A stretch of DNA of 64,000 nucleotides, from positions 868,001 through 932,000 of the forward strand of contig JAADJZ010000006.1 in the NCBI GenBank assembly GCA_011032825.1. Reading direction: 5' to 3'. Under the pieces are notes generated by a model. It was not told the DNA's origin and searched no databases. It saw nothing but the letters and a program-made list of their open reading frames with translations. This DNA is from Massariosphaeria phaeospora (lineage: Eukaryota > Ascomycota > Dothideomycetes > Pleosporales). Positions 9,640 to 19,735 of this stretch are shown piece after piece (within the stretch, counting starts at the first letter, position 1; every line of letters starts with the position of its first letter). Both the position numbers and the translations under genes were made by a program.

Positions 9640-10599
9640 ATGTCCACCATACTTCCCATCCCTATCTACACCCGTCTGTCCTCATGCTACATCTCTAAAC
9701 TTCCTTCTAGCATCACTCAGATTGACGATCGTCTCGTAGGTTGCTTCTGTTGGAACTGCTGCCCACGCCTCTATGAGTCGCTGGCTAACCATCCCCTCAT
9801 GCCGACCACCCGCCATGAGTTTGATCACATAGCAGGTCGTCCAATGAAATCGCGGCCTAAATATACCATCGTCCAAATAGTCGACTGGCTCAACGACCGC
9901 TTATCCGCGCAACGCCATGCCGGGTTAACCGACCGCGAGCGAAAGTGTCAACGGGAGGCCCAGAGTCTGCTCAACCGGTTCCGAAGCTCGAGGCGGTCCA
10001 TGCCTGACCTCGACGTGCTGGCAGAACCGTTGAATCAAATGTTCTTTGCGGGACTGTTGACTGGCTACAAGTATAAATGGAAAGAGCTAGAGCCAGACCG
10101 TAAGGTTTATGGCTACACGACTGAACACAAGCATGAGATTGTGCTGAACTACGAACTGCAGGAACAGGATGGGGGATCCTTCGGAGGAACACGGCGATGG
10201 AGGGGTGAGGAGATATTTGCTACAATGCTGCATGAGATGATCCATGCGTTCATTGGGATATATCTGTGCCAAGGATCTTGCGGGCATGGTAGCGACCGAG
10301 CGCAGCGGAAGTTGTGCTTTGTAGTAACGGAGCGCATGTATCGTATGTACCGTCATGTGTACTACAACGGACATAAAGTCAAGGCAAAGCTGTATGACGG
10401 CCACGGTCCAGCCTTTCAGAACATAGCTAGACACATACAAATGGCGTCGAATATGTTCTTTGAACTGGATGCGCCGATGAACATGACTTTTGTTCGCTGT
10501 AGATGCGGTGGATCTAGTTGTTTATCCCACTGCTTTGATAAAGCGGAGAAGGCAGAGCTAGAGAGAATTGGGCGCGAGTGCTATAGGAAGGGTCTGTAA
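9640..10599 (+). CDS. SprT-like zinc metalloprotease domain protein
   Basis: Putative SprT/Spartan-type metalloprotease of 319 residues. The zinc-binding motif is HEMIH in ATMLHEMIHAF near residue 205, followed by the downstream His region DGHGPAFQNIARHI about 55 residues later, as in SprT domains. A small cysteine cluster (CRCGGSSC...HC) near the C-terminus may be a reduced zinc ribbon. The start at 9640 is chosen because a TATA-like box lies about 80 bp upstream; an ATG at 9601 and one near 9799 are alternatives. I see no clear UBZ or PIP-box motif, so a role in DNA-protein crosslink repair like Spartan is unproven. Fungi carry many small SprT-only proteins of unknown role. Confidence 0.85.
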   Translation: MSTILPIPIYTRLSSCYISKLPSSITQIDDRLVGCFCWNCCPRLYESLANHPLMPTTRHEFDHIAGRPMKSRPKYTIVQIVDWLNDRLSAQRHAGLTDRERKCQREAQSLLNRFRSSRRSMPDLDVLAEPLNQMFFAGLLTGYKYKWKELEPDRKVYGYTTEHKHEIVLNYELQEQDGGSFGGTRRWRGEEIFATMLHEMIHAFIGIYLCQGSCGHGSDRAQRKLCFVVTERMYRMYRHVYYNGHKVKAKLYDGHGPAFQNIARHIQMASNMFFELDAPMNMTFVRCRCGGSSCLSHCFDKAEKAELERIGRECYRKGL

Positions 10600-11281
10600 G
10601 TGGACTGAGCCTAACGCTACCATTGGATATCTGTTATCGTGTTAGCACGATAAGACGAACGACACTGCTCGTGAAAATATGATATGACCTTACTTTCCCA
10701 AGCTTACATAGTAAGATGGCTGAGTACTCACCTTCTAATTTCTGGGTAGTGAACATAGTCAGCAATGACTGCACGACTCTAATTGATCAATTGAATTCTA
10801 ATTTCGAATCAAACAGACCCCGTTAAGTTGCGATAAAGTAAAATGTTCACATCGACTAGGTTGCCTGAAACCCCGGTGCTGACTGCGTACGAATACCTTC
10901 TGTCGAGTATAGATACTCAATTGTGATGATAATATAATCGTGATCAGACCGCCGGTTCAATCGGATATTCGGAACGATCTAAAACAATTAATAGCTCGTA
11001 TAATTGTAGTAGAAAGTAGAAGAGCTGGAACCGAAGACTGTTACAAAAGTTATAATCATGCAATTACACGACAGGCCATGCATTTGCTCCTGCCCGTTGA
11101 AATGTTTGGAATTATGTTGACAGAGACAGCTAATAACGAAGTCGGTACGCGACTGCGAAAGGTGAAAAGGATACCGAGAAGACACGTCGATTCGTAGTTG
11201 AACGTCGAACACTGCGCCTAGTACACATTAGCACTAATAATCAGATATAGAGAGCAACTTGCAATAAAACACCCACATCCC
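10600..11281. other. AT-rich intergenic region, nothing recognised
   Basis: This is the spacer between the stop of the SprT-like gene and the stop of the M20 peptidase (convergent genes). It is AT-rich. The open frame at 10940-11197 looks accidental. Confidence 0.5.
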
Positions 11282-13087
11282 TCACAGATCCGCCTCATCC
11301 ATGTTCCGCACAAACGCGCCCATCCATCTCACAGTGTCGACATGTGCCTGCGCCCCCATCCGCTCATCCACCGTATGAATGTTTCCCAAGCCTACTTGCT
11401 CTTTATCCCAGCCAGGGCCATATCGGAAGATATGCTCGCTTAATCCCCAGTAATATCGCGTATCCGTGTTCCCCGTCATAATGCCCGGTGAAACGAGCAA
11501 ATCTGTACTATACAGCGCACGTGTCGTACCGCAGAGAACTGAAAAGGGAGTAGGCTTCTTCGTGTAGATGTGTGTTGGTGTGATGGGTGCGGGCTCGAGT
11601 TTCGTGTCGCGGTAGGAGAGCGTGATGGATGAGGGAGATTCGGTGCCGTTGAAGGGAGTCAAGGTCAAATTGTATTTTGAGGCAACGGTCGCGGCGAGAG
11701 AAGTGATATGGAACAAGATGGCTGCAGAGTCGGAGCCTACGTTGATGCGGTGGTTGACGGTGATCTGGGTGCGCTCGGGCAAGGCGTTGGTCTTGACACC
11801 ACCGTGGATTATGTCGACCGCGACGGACGTCGTGAATAGGTACTTGATTTCTAGGCCTGCTTTGGCGGCCTCGAGAGCGAGATGGTCTTTATTCTTGTGA
11901 CTTTGTGTAGTCCGCTGATGAAGAAGGTGCTTGAGTTTAGATGGAAATTTCGGTGCATGCTCTGCGCCACAGTATAGTAGCTCAAGGTACGGATTGTCGT
12001 CGTAAAGATGGGGCTCATACGGATTCGCCTCAATTAGAGTGATCAGTTCGCTGGCGACCCCAATGCCGTTATGCTTGGGTGGAATGGATGAATGACCGCC
12101 TGGCATGCGGACTACGATATCAACATCCATATAGCCCTTCTCAGCGACACCAGGCAGCGCAAAATTGGCGCCCCACGACTCAACATTGACAGCGCCTTCG
12201 TCGATGATAACTGCCACAGCATTGTGTCCGTATCGTGAAAGTAGGAATTGCGAAAGCTCATTCGCCCCCTCCTGGCCACTTATTTCTTCGTCGAATCCTA
12301 ATGACAAGATCAGCGTCCGACGAGGCGCGAAACCAGCTTCAATCAGCGCTTCGACGGCCTCCAGGATGGCGATGAGTTGGTTCTTGCAGTCGCTGCTGCC
12401 GCGTCCCCAGACAAACTTTTCGTCATAGTAGCCTGAAAAGGGAGGATGTGTCCATTGCTCTACTGTGCTCTCAGGCACTGGCACAACATCTTGGTGGGCC
12501 ATGAGGAGGGTCGGTTTCAACGACGGATCCATGCCAGGCCATGTGTAAAGTAGAGCATGCGTATTGACCTTCTCCAATTGCAGCGCAGAATGCACCAAAG
12601 GAAATGTCTTCTCCAAATAGGAAGCGAAGGAGTAGAAGACGTCCCATCGCGGATCTTTTCCCACACCTCCCATGTCGTCGAAACTCTCCGTCGCAATTTG
12701 CACCGCACCTGACAATCGTTCAATCGAGCGATTGCGGAACGCTCCCGATTGCAGGTAGCCATCCAGCGCATCCAGTTCGCCAGTTGTATGCGATGGAAAC
12801 AATGGCTCTACTTGTGTGCATCGTGCTCCCGAGCTGACGGCTGTGGTGCTCGTCCATTGTGGAGATCTGGCTTGGACGAAGAGTGTGAGAGACCAGCCCG
12901 CGTACAATGCTAGAGCAATTTGCGCAACCGCCGACACGATCGCATAAGGCAAAGCCAAGCTCCGTTGACTTTTAGCGTGCCTAGGAACTGGCGGGTGTTG
13001 GCCCGCTTGCTTGGCCATCGGATCAGAGTTGAGGTGTGAGGAGTGAGGAGCGCGCCCGGAGATTGATAGATTCCCGCTAGATCCCAC
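11282..13087 (-). CDS. M20 metallopeptidase, vacuolar carboxypeptidase S-like
   Basis: Probable Gly-X carboxypeptidase (CPS1 type) of 601 residues, a zinc exopeptidase that releases C-terminal residues from short peptides in the vacuole. An N-terminal cytosolic tail of about 45 residues is followed by one membrane segment (YAIVSAVAQIALALYAGW). This gives the single-anchor topology known for yeast Cps1. Metal-site motifs of the M20 family are present: LLMAHQDVVPVP (first His), GRGSSDCKNQ (bridging Asp), LGFDEEISGQEGA (Glu pair) and the late His in GLSEHIFRYGP. Length is close to the family norm of 575-600. A second in-frame Met at 13021 (MAKQ) is an alternative start. It is a single exon, convergent with the SprT-like gene. 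Confidence 0.93.
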   Translation of the reverse strand: MGSSGNLSISGRAPHSSHLNSDPMAKQAGQHPPVPRHAKSQRSLALPYAIVSAVAQIALALYAGWSLTLFVQARSPQWTSTTAVSSGARCTQVEPLFPSHTTGELDALDGYLQSGAFRNRSIERLSGAVQIATESFDDMGGVGKDPRWDVFYSFASYLEKTFPLVHSALQLEKVNTHALLYTWPGMDPSLKPTLLMAHQDVVPVPESTVEQWTHPPFSGYYDEKFVWGRGSSDCKNQLIAILEAVEALIEAGFAPRRTLILSLGFDEEISGQEGANELSQFLLSRYGHNAVAVIIDEGAVNVESWGANFALPGVAEKGYMDVDIVVRMPGGHSSIPPKHNGIGVASELITLIEANPYEPHLYDDNPYLELLYCGAEHAPKFPSKLKHLLHQRTTQSHKNKDHLALEAAKAGLEIKYLFTTSVAVDIIHGGVKTNALPERTQITVNHRINVGSDSAAILFHITSLAATVASKYNLTLTPFNGTESPSSITLSYRDTKLEPAPITPTHIYTKKPTPFSVLCGTTRALYSTDLLVSPGIMTGNTDTRYYWGLSEHIFRYGPGWDKEQVGLGNIHTVDERMGAQAHVDTVRWMGAFVRNMDEADL

Positions 13088-13256
13088 GGGTATGTCATGA
13101 CGTCACCGAATCCTTCAGAGACTTTGTGGCTGTGACTCTCCCGCCGCTGATTGGATGGTATTGTATTAAAATGAAGTATCAGTTACATGCCTGCCCATGG
13201 GAGCGAACGAGGCTCTAGAAAATGTACCATGGCGACTCAACCGCAACCCAACCTGC

Positions 13257-15105
13257 TCAAGCAGAGCAAAGAACCTTCGCAACCCATGGATTCGACCCCT
13301 GTTCGTTGTCCTGTTCCGCCTCGTTACTGGCGATCGCCATGTTCACGAACTTAGGCCATGTATTCGTCAAGACAAGATACTTGATCTCTTTCTCTGCAGC
13401 GGCAAAAACCATTTCGTCAAACGCATCCGGGATAGCGACATGATCGAACGTGTCGTCGCAGTCAACGACCGTCATCTGCGCGACAGATTTTATGTTCTGG
13501 CGCCCGAGGCTATCGAGGTTGATCCCAAGCCTAAGATCGGTGGTGGAAGACGAGTCGGCGGGAACGCTATCGAAGGGCGTAGCTGTGTCGTTAGAGGAGA
13601 GCGACCGAGAGCGCAGGAGCATCTTTGCGGCGCTCTCGAAAAGATCGTGAAGGAGATTAATCTCTCGCGAGGAAATGTTGATAGGAAATTCGGACAGGTC
13701 AAGTGAAACGAAAGATGCGTATATACGGACGGCCCCGATGAACTGTTTACGACGGTGCTCCAAGGTCGATGTTTTCGGAGCAAGCCATTCTCGTCTCCAA
13801 TCGGCAACGTGGGTCAGGAAGCTGACGTTTTCCCCTGAGAAGTCTTTTAGGGCGGCGAATTGGAGGAGAGGTTGCGGATTGGTTCTTAAGGCATTCTCAA
13901 GTGCCACCATGGTGTACATGTCGGACTTTTGAGAGTCGGCAGATAGCTTGCTGTCAATGGCACTCCTGTCGCTAAATTTTGTCGTCTTGCTGGAATACTC
14001 GTCGCTGCCGAAGGATTTCGCTTCCATTTGAGGTACGGCGGTGAGGCAGTCGGTGTAGAGCTGCTGACGCTTCTCCCAAGACGCAATGGCATCTAGCGTC
14101 TCCTGGCGCAATGTTTGTGTTTTGAGGACCTGGAAGATGGGGAAAGCTATCGTGATAACCTCGATGAAGAAGATAGACAAGGAGAACCAGCACGGTGGAA
14201 CAAAGTACCGATTCACGCTCGCCATTTTGGGGGCGTATAACGCAGTAAGCCACATAGGTGACGCAGGAAGCCTGGCACGGTTAGCATCGAGTGCGTAGCT
14301 GAGCAGAGGGAGGGCTTACCCGGCTATACAGCAGCAAATAGTTTGGACGCGCCACCCGTGTACGTCGCGGATACCCCGGGATTTCCATAACATGTACGGC
14401 GCGTAGATCCACGCCCAGAAAAACTGCCATACAATGGACAACCACCACTCCCACCCTTTGCTACAGGACGCTCTCACCTCCATGGCAGTACCCTGGACAG
14501 TGTAGTCGAATAATCCATAGCCAGGATGGAACTTCTTGGACCCAAAGAAAACGAAAACAAGGAGAGCGAGCTGAGGAGTTATCAGTGTGACGACTTGTAC
14601 GCGACGAGAATCTCAGACTTACCTGAACGGCGAGTGCTATCCCAATGAAAGTCATCATCCGTCCAATTCGGTCCGCCCTTTCCACACCGCCAGATATCCT
14701 CTTCCAACGATTGTTTGCCAGTCTTTCTGCTTCGTCCTGATCGATGGGCTTATGATCTTTCAGTGTACTCATGTGTGCGTACTGTTTCTGTCGACTCGCA
14801 ATGTGCAAGAACTGGCTGTTCGAAGCGTGGAACATAGCAATACCAAACGGGAGATACACGCTCATCAACCAGAATTCTGACGCGCATGACACCATAGACC
14901 CAACAACATACATACTGATGCTGATCATCCCATAGATGTGTAATGAGATGACGCCGAGGAACAAAAGTGGTAGTCTTCGGATCCGCAGACATGGAAGGTG
15001 TCGGTGTGTGTAGAGAAATACCATGCCACCCGCGAGAGCGACTGTCCAAGTGAGGGCGAAACCAATGTAGAACCATCCGAGCCGGTCCAGATTTGCTTGC
15101 GCCAT
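13257..15105 (-). CDS. Seven-transmembrane protein with C-terminal RGS domain (GPCR-RGS)
   Basis: Putative membrane receptor fused to a regulator of G-protein signalling, 582 residues. Three exons fit exactly by phase: 15105-14623, 14570-14320 and 14271-13257, with introns of 52 and 48 bp. Residues 1-300 contain about seven hydrophobic segments, beginning FYIGFALTWTVALAGGMVF and ending WFSLSIFFIEVITIAFPIF. The C-terminal part carries an RGS-like helical domain (LSEFPINISSREINLL... through DAFDEMVFAAAEKEIKYLV). It would accelerate GTP hydrolysis on a G-alpha subunit at the plasma membrane. The architecture matches fungal 7TM-RGS proteins (Aspergillus GprK-like, Magnaporthe Rgs7-like). Which subgroup it belongs to was not determined, and the ligand is unknown. 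Confidence 0.88.
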
Positions 15106-15894
15106 TATGGGACAGTCGTGGGACAGAACGATGGAAAGCTGGAGTTGATGGCGACACGCTCTATAGCTGAAAGGAGGTCATGTCAGGCCTTGAAGTCTGA
15201 TGACGCCTGCATAACGGACGCCAAATCATTAGGTATATGTACCATGTAGTAACGGTGACCGTATAGGGTACATACCCTGCGAAAAAGCAGGGCTATGGAC
15301 GTGTGTGGACGGCCTGTTGGTCCGTACATGCAGCCGCACCTTGATCCTCTCCCGCATTTACGAACCAGATGCCATTTTGGCAAATTCCCTTAGAAAAAGG
15401 ATTGACAGCGGAAGGCGTTTTGCGCGCAGTGCTGATGGAAGGATTCCCCAGATTTGGCTAGCGTAATCTGATCGTATTTTGCTTTTGATACCCGGACTCA
15501 AGGTGGCGTCTTGGCGATGAAGATCTGGTGTTGAAGACTGTCTCCAATTTGCTCACACCAACGACAGGGCACGGCGATGATAAACACCGGCGCCAAAAGA
15601 TCAAACATGTTGGAAAAATATCTGCGAGACAATTTCCCGAAAGACCTAGGAGACACAAGAACGGTGCATAGAGGTTCAGATCTACAAAGGGTAGCTTCGC
15701 ACCCCGGACAAGCCATGTGCTTCAGCCATGTGGGGTTGACCAGCCGATAAATTAAACCAACCGTTCGCCACTGGAGCATCGACCTATAGAAGTAAGAAAG
15801 CCGACGCGCACACTCTTCGTGGCGCTCGACGGAGTATTATCAGTGGCACTCAGTATTCCGTACTTCGTACAGGGTACTCAGCACTTTCTCATTA

Positions 15895-16345
15895 GAGAGG
15901 ATTCGGCACCTACAGGCTGGTCAGTTTACTTTTCTGAGGGCAGCTGTTCGCTTGGCATCCAGAATTGCCTTTTTGAGCTTCTTAGCAAAAAAAGAGACCA
16001 GTTTCTTAGCAAAACAGTTTAAGTTTGGGGAGAAAAATTCCTCAAAACAAGGGAGCCAGGAGGATGAAAGAAGCGAAGGTCTTATAGGAGTCATCTTGAT
16101 AAACCATAGTTCTGAGAGTGCGGCTCCACAAAACGAAGCACCTACTTAGCTTACTCTAGAAATAAATAAGGCTCTCCGCAGCAAGTATAAGCTTTGCGGA
16201 AACTTTCTCAGATTTGTCAACTTTCACGATTCTGTGCCAAGCCCACCCAAAACGGCAATCCTGATGCAAGCGAACAGCTGCCCCAAGCGCCTCAGAAAAG
16301 TAAACAGTCCAACCTGTAGGTGCCGAATCCCCTCTAGTACTGTTC
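15895..16345. repeat. Imperfect inverted (foldback) repeat
   Basis: The left arm (about 15895-15975) contains GATTCGGCACCTACAGG, GTTTACTTTTCTGA and GGCAGCTGTTCGCTTG. The same words occur on the opposite strand at about 16242-16345. The right arm has an extra 11 bp or so in the middle. The 265-bp spacer holds copy 1 of the 16.1/36.0-kb dispersed repeat. This could be a decayed foldback or MITE-like element. Confidence 0.75.
16080..16212 (+). repeat. Dispersed repeat, copy 1 (partner at 36021-36119)
   Basis: This copy shares TCTTATAGGAGTCATCTTGA, CCACAAAACGAAG and AGGCTCTCCGCAGCAAGT with the copy near 36 kb, in the same order and orientation. It has about 31 extra bases after ACGAAG (16138-16168) that the other copy lacks. 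Confidence 0.85.
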
Positions 16346-16676
16346 GAGGCTTCTTGTCGTTCTTCACTGGAGGGGTGTGTTTCGAGAAATGCACGGCCTG
16401 CGAGCGAGAGGTGCATCATGCCTGGTGGCCGGAGCTGGTCAGAGAGGCCAATAATAGCTGGAGTCCTTATGTTAGTTGTCACTGCTAGTGTAAACAGTGC
16501 CCCGTTGGGTTGGCAATTTCTTGTTGTTGTTATCATAATGTGATGTGGCTGCCTGGTGCTGCAGAAGCACAGCCTATCTTAATATGTGGGTTTCGTTTTC
16601 TTGTGGGTATTAATACTCATGTTCAATGAAACAACTGGGATTGGGCGTTTTCAACCTTGATTGGTTCCGTGTTCTA

Positions 16677-16738
16677 CTGTGGTATCAGGCATAAGTATTA
16701 TCACCTGGACCGCCGAGCATGGGCCCTGGCTCCGGAAA
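16677..16738 (+). repeat. Left terminal inverted repeat of the Tc1 element
   Basis: Begins CTGTGGTATCAGGCATAAG and ends GGCTCCGGAAA. It is the exact reverse complement of 18041-18102. Confidence 0.97.
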
Positions 16739-16900
16739 TTAGTCATACTGCTAAGTAGCCCTACTGTGTAAGTTACATCCCCATCTATACTAGTTTGTAT
16801 AAGAAACAATGCTAATGCCACGTAGCCTCTTCATCCTCATGCTCGCTTGTTGTTCTATGCTTCCATCTTATCTCAATAATGCTTCTATCTCGTCTCAACA

Positions 16901-17980
16901 ATGCTTTCATCTCATCTCAATAAGCTTCCACGCACACCACGCACACCACGCATACCACGCCATTCTCATTTTATCAGCCGTGATGATCGGATCCGTGTTC
17001 AAGCACTCGCCCAAGCAGGCCATTCACGCTCATTCATATCTACCCAGCTTGGAGTATCTAAAGCCCAGGTCAGATACTCTGGAGGAGTCCCTCCTACCCC
17101 AAAGAAGAGATCTGGCAGACCACCACTCCTAAGTCCTGAACAGGTTGAGGAGCTTATCCAGTTTGTTCGACAGAGTAGGGCCACAAGACAGATGAGCTGG
17201 GCAGCCTTGGCAAATCATTTCAGTGAATGGAATGTTACTAAGTACCCTATCCGCTACGCCCTTCGTACAGCTGGATATACACGACGTATTGCTCTTGCAA
17301 AGCCACCACTTTCTCAACAGAATAAGGATATACGCTTAGCATGGGCAGAGGAACACGTTGGGTGGGAACGCTGGAGATAGGAGAGGATTTTATGGAGTGA
17401 TGAGACTTGGGTTACTGGAAGCCGGCACTGGAGAAAGTGGGTAACACGGCTACCTAGAGAGGAATTAGATGACACCTGTCTTGTGGACAAACTCCGTAAG
17501 AAGAGAGGCTAGATGTTCTGGGCCTGTTTCTCAGGCAGGGAGAAAGGTCCATGCCTTTTTTGAGAAAAGGAATAGGGGTCAATCGACAAGGAGAGATACT
17601 GTGAGAGGATAGTGCCACTTGTTCATGGATGGCTGAAGATGCGTCCTCAGCTTACCTTTATGCAGGATGGGGCGCCTGGACATTCAGCTGCTTTTACTTT
17701 AAAAGAGCTGCATGAACGGGGTATTTATCCTATATTTTGGCCTGCCTTTTTACCTGATCTCAATCTAATTGAGGCCGTGTGGAATAAGATGAAGGACTAG
17801 ATTGAACTTAATCATCCAGACCTCCCTGCAGGCAAGCAGCGCACATATGATCAGCTTCGTGTAGTTGTGAACGAGGCCTAGGAAGCTATTTCACCTGAAT
17901 ACCTCAACTCCTTGATAGATAGTATGACAGAGAGGTGCCAGGCAGTAATTGACGCCAAGGGCGGGCACACTAAGTATTGA
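16901..17980 (+). pseudogene. Tc1-type transposase with six premature stops in one frame
   Basis: One frame of 360 codons from ATG 16901 to a TGA at 17978-17980. The N-terminal helix-turn-helix runs RIRVQALAQAGHSRSFISTQ and LGVSKAQV. The catalytic core shows SDETW (first Asp), FMQDGAPGH (second Asp) and LPDLNLIE (Glu), with 34 residues between the second Asp and Glu, so DD34E. In-frame stops are at 17378 (TAG), 17510 (TAG), 17561 (TGA), 17573 (TAG), 17798 (TAG) and 17879 (TAG). There is no frame change at all. Five of six being TAG fits CAG-to-TAG or TGG-to-TAG, the CpA-to-TpA change typical of RIP. The natural start could be slightly further upstream. Confidence 0.93.
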
Positions 17981-18040
17981 AACAAGCGAGCGTATCGTTC
18001 AAGAATCCATTCATCCCAACTTGGTTTAGTTGATCACCAT

Positions 18041-18102
18041 TTTCCGGAGCCAGGGCCCATGCTCGGCGGTCCAGGTGATAATACTTATGCCTGATACCAC
18101 AG
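18041..18102 (-). repeat. Right terminal inverted repeat of the Tc1 element
   Basis: Begins TTTCCGGAGCC and ends CTGATACCACAG. It is a perfect match to the left repeat in reverse complement and is followed by the TA duplication. Confidence 0.97.
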
Positions 18103-18104
18103 TA

Positions 18105-18636
18105 CATCGGGTCCAGACTTCGCTCCCGCCCGTGCCTTGCAGAGAGATCGTTTTTAGCGTCGATGTTCAGGCAGCCTGGAATCCTGCGTGCCAGAACACG
18201 AACTCAATATCGCAGGCTGAGATTGGCGAGTGCAGATAGACCTCCTGAACCGCTATGTATGTTCGGCTCCCGGTCCACGGCATCGCGAATCGATTTCCGA
18301 CACAGACGAGTAACAACTTGGAAGATCGATACGTGTCTTTGATTAAACGAAACGAGCCGACGCGTGAGATACTCGTATGCACCTAGCTGCGATTAGATGT
18401 GATGTGGCGGAGGTTGGTTGTTGAGCCGATTGTTCAAGGCTGCCTAGTGTGCAGAATCATAATTGCTTGATATGCGGGGCGTAGTCGGCTAGTTAAACTC
18501 ATGCAGGACAGCAGAACAGGTAACCAATTGAACCATGTGACGAGACTCTTTGTCGCATCTGCTGCGAGGCTGCGCACGCTCGCGCTTCAAAAACGCTTAA
18601 CGGCCATGACCCGCCATGCAGGTGGCTTCACGTAAG
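18105..18636. other. Intergenic, nothing recognised
   Basis: Sequence between the transposon and the 3' end of the PTH11-like gene. No coding frame with protein features was found on either strand. Confidence 0.5.
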
Positions 18637-19735
18637 CTACACGAGCGGATTTCTATTTCCAGTATTGACCATGGGCAGTTCCGACAGCGATGAGACTTGA
18701 TCGGATGTCACAGGGTTCGACCATGCAGTGTCGCTCTGCCTTAGTGGTGTTGTGGCGAACCAGAGCTTGTGAGACCTCATTCGAGCCGACCCGTCACGTT
18801 GATTCGCCGTTCTTGCTTGTAGGCAGTCGAGTATCGGCACCCTGTAGCTGGATATGCTTGCCATAATAATCGCAAGACTCGCTTCTACTGAAAGCCAAAA
18901 GGTCATTGGCAGATAGTTGATGCGCTGGTGACTTGCATTGATTTGGATTGCGAGGCGCGTTGCTGCTATCGCAATGGTAAATATGGAAAGACTCTTGAAG
19001 GACGCATTGATTATGGTGTAAGACCGCGTGAAGTGTGCCATGTGGATTAGCAGGAGGGGTATGGATATGACTGAAGGGTTCGTTAGCTCAGTAAAAGGTT
19101 TCGAGGTCTCCGCCCCCTACCCAACAAGTCGGTCAAAATGTCCACGGCCGTAACAGCAATCTCCCAAGCTATCGTGTCAGATTGTTGAAAGTAAAGACAT
19201 TTCCCTAAAGATCTCAGCGATGTCCCCTCAATGAAGAGTTGCGATGCTAACCATTGTTAGGACACAGTATAATAGGCTGAGCTACTGTGAACAAGAAAGC
19301 CGCAGTGCAGATGCCGATGCATGACCAGTAGTACCGCGTAAGATGCAACGAGACGTATGCGTATGGCGGCTTGTGGAACTTAAATTGGGCCAAGAAGCAG
19401 AACTTGACGGCGTAGATTGCGATCCAGAGTAACTCGATAGCAGCGGTGATGCTGGACGAACCGCTCGTTTGACCCGCAAAATTTGTGTGACCCGTGACTC
19501 CTATACCAGCATCATGCACGTATAGGAAGTTGAGGTTTGACCGGAGCAGCCCTAGGCTAACGTAAAGCATGGGTAAAGCAGCCACCAAGAAGTAGTCGTT
19601 CACCATGAGTCTCCGTTTCGTGGACATCCGGACAGCAAAGCGTGATGCCAAAAAGATGGTCGCAATAACGCACAGTGTCCACGTGACAATCTGTGCGCCG
19701 GTCAGCCCTAGGTAGGATAGGTGGTCGGTAGAAAC
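18637..19735 (-). CDS. PTH11/rhodopsin-domain integral membrane protein, start unresolved
   Basis: Fungal-specific membrane protein of the rhodopsin-domain (PTH11-like) group, probably a non-canonical receptor. The supported exons on the minus strand are from about 19735 to 19252, then 19204-19121 and 19070-18637. Introns of 47 bp (19251-19205) and 50 bp (19120-19071) restore the frame. The 5' part has GLTGAQIVTW and RMSTKRRLMVNDYFLVAALP, the usual first loop. The spliced junction gives CPNNGKCLYFQQSDT, matching the conserved Cys-GKC loop. AVDILTDLLVISIPLLLI is a later membrane helix. No in-frame ATG is found just upstream: a TGA occurs near 19800. A first exon ending at a CTAG acceptor near 19720, or a lost start, must therefore be assumed. 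The C-terminal tail is hydrophilic. Confidence 0.7.

Larger units (their letters stand above)
15106..16674. other. Repeat-rich intergenic interval left of the Tc1 element
   Basis: This is the upstream region of the 7TM-RGS gene followed by a mosaic of repeat pieces. No convincing gene is visible. Open frames at 15819-16022 (+) and 16156-16536 (-) share the peptide EDSAPTGW.VYFSE/GDSAPTGW.VYFSE only because they lie on the two arms of an inverted repeat. Confidence 0.6.
16677..18102 (+). mobile_element. Tc1/mariner-type DNA transposon, complete but inactivated
   Basis: A 1426-bp element flanked by TA dinucleotides (16675-16676 and 18103-18104), the target-site duplication of the IS630/Tc1/mariner superfamily. 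It has 62-bp terminal inverted repeats that are identical in every base. The interior holds one transposase reading frame with a DD34E catalytic core. Identical ends suggest a fairly recent insertion. Six premature stops in the transposase mean it cannot move by itself, although it might still be mobilised by a related active copy. Confidence 0.96.

Noticed and set aside
15819..16536. Two small proteins sharing a GWxVYFSE peptide
   Set aside because: The shared peptide comes from the two arms of a DNA inverted repeat, not from related genes.
19205..19251. Apparent stop and frameshift in the PTH11-like gene
   Set aside because: A 47-bp intron ending CTTTAG restores the frame and yields the conserved Cys-GKC loop. 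Only the start remains unresolved.
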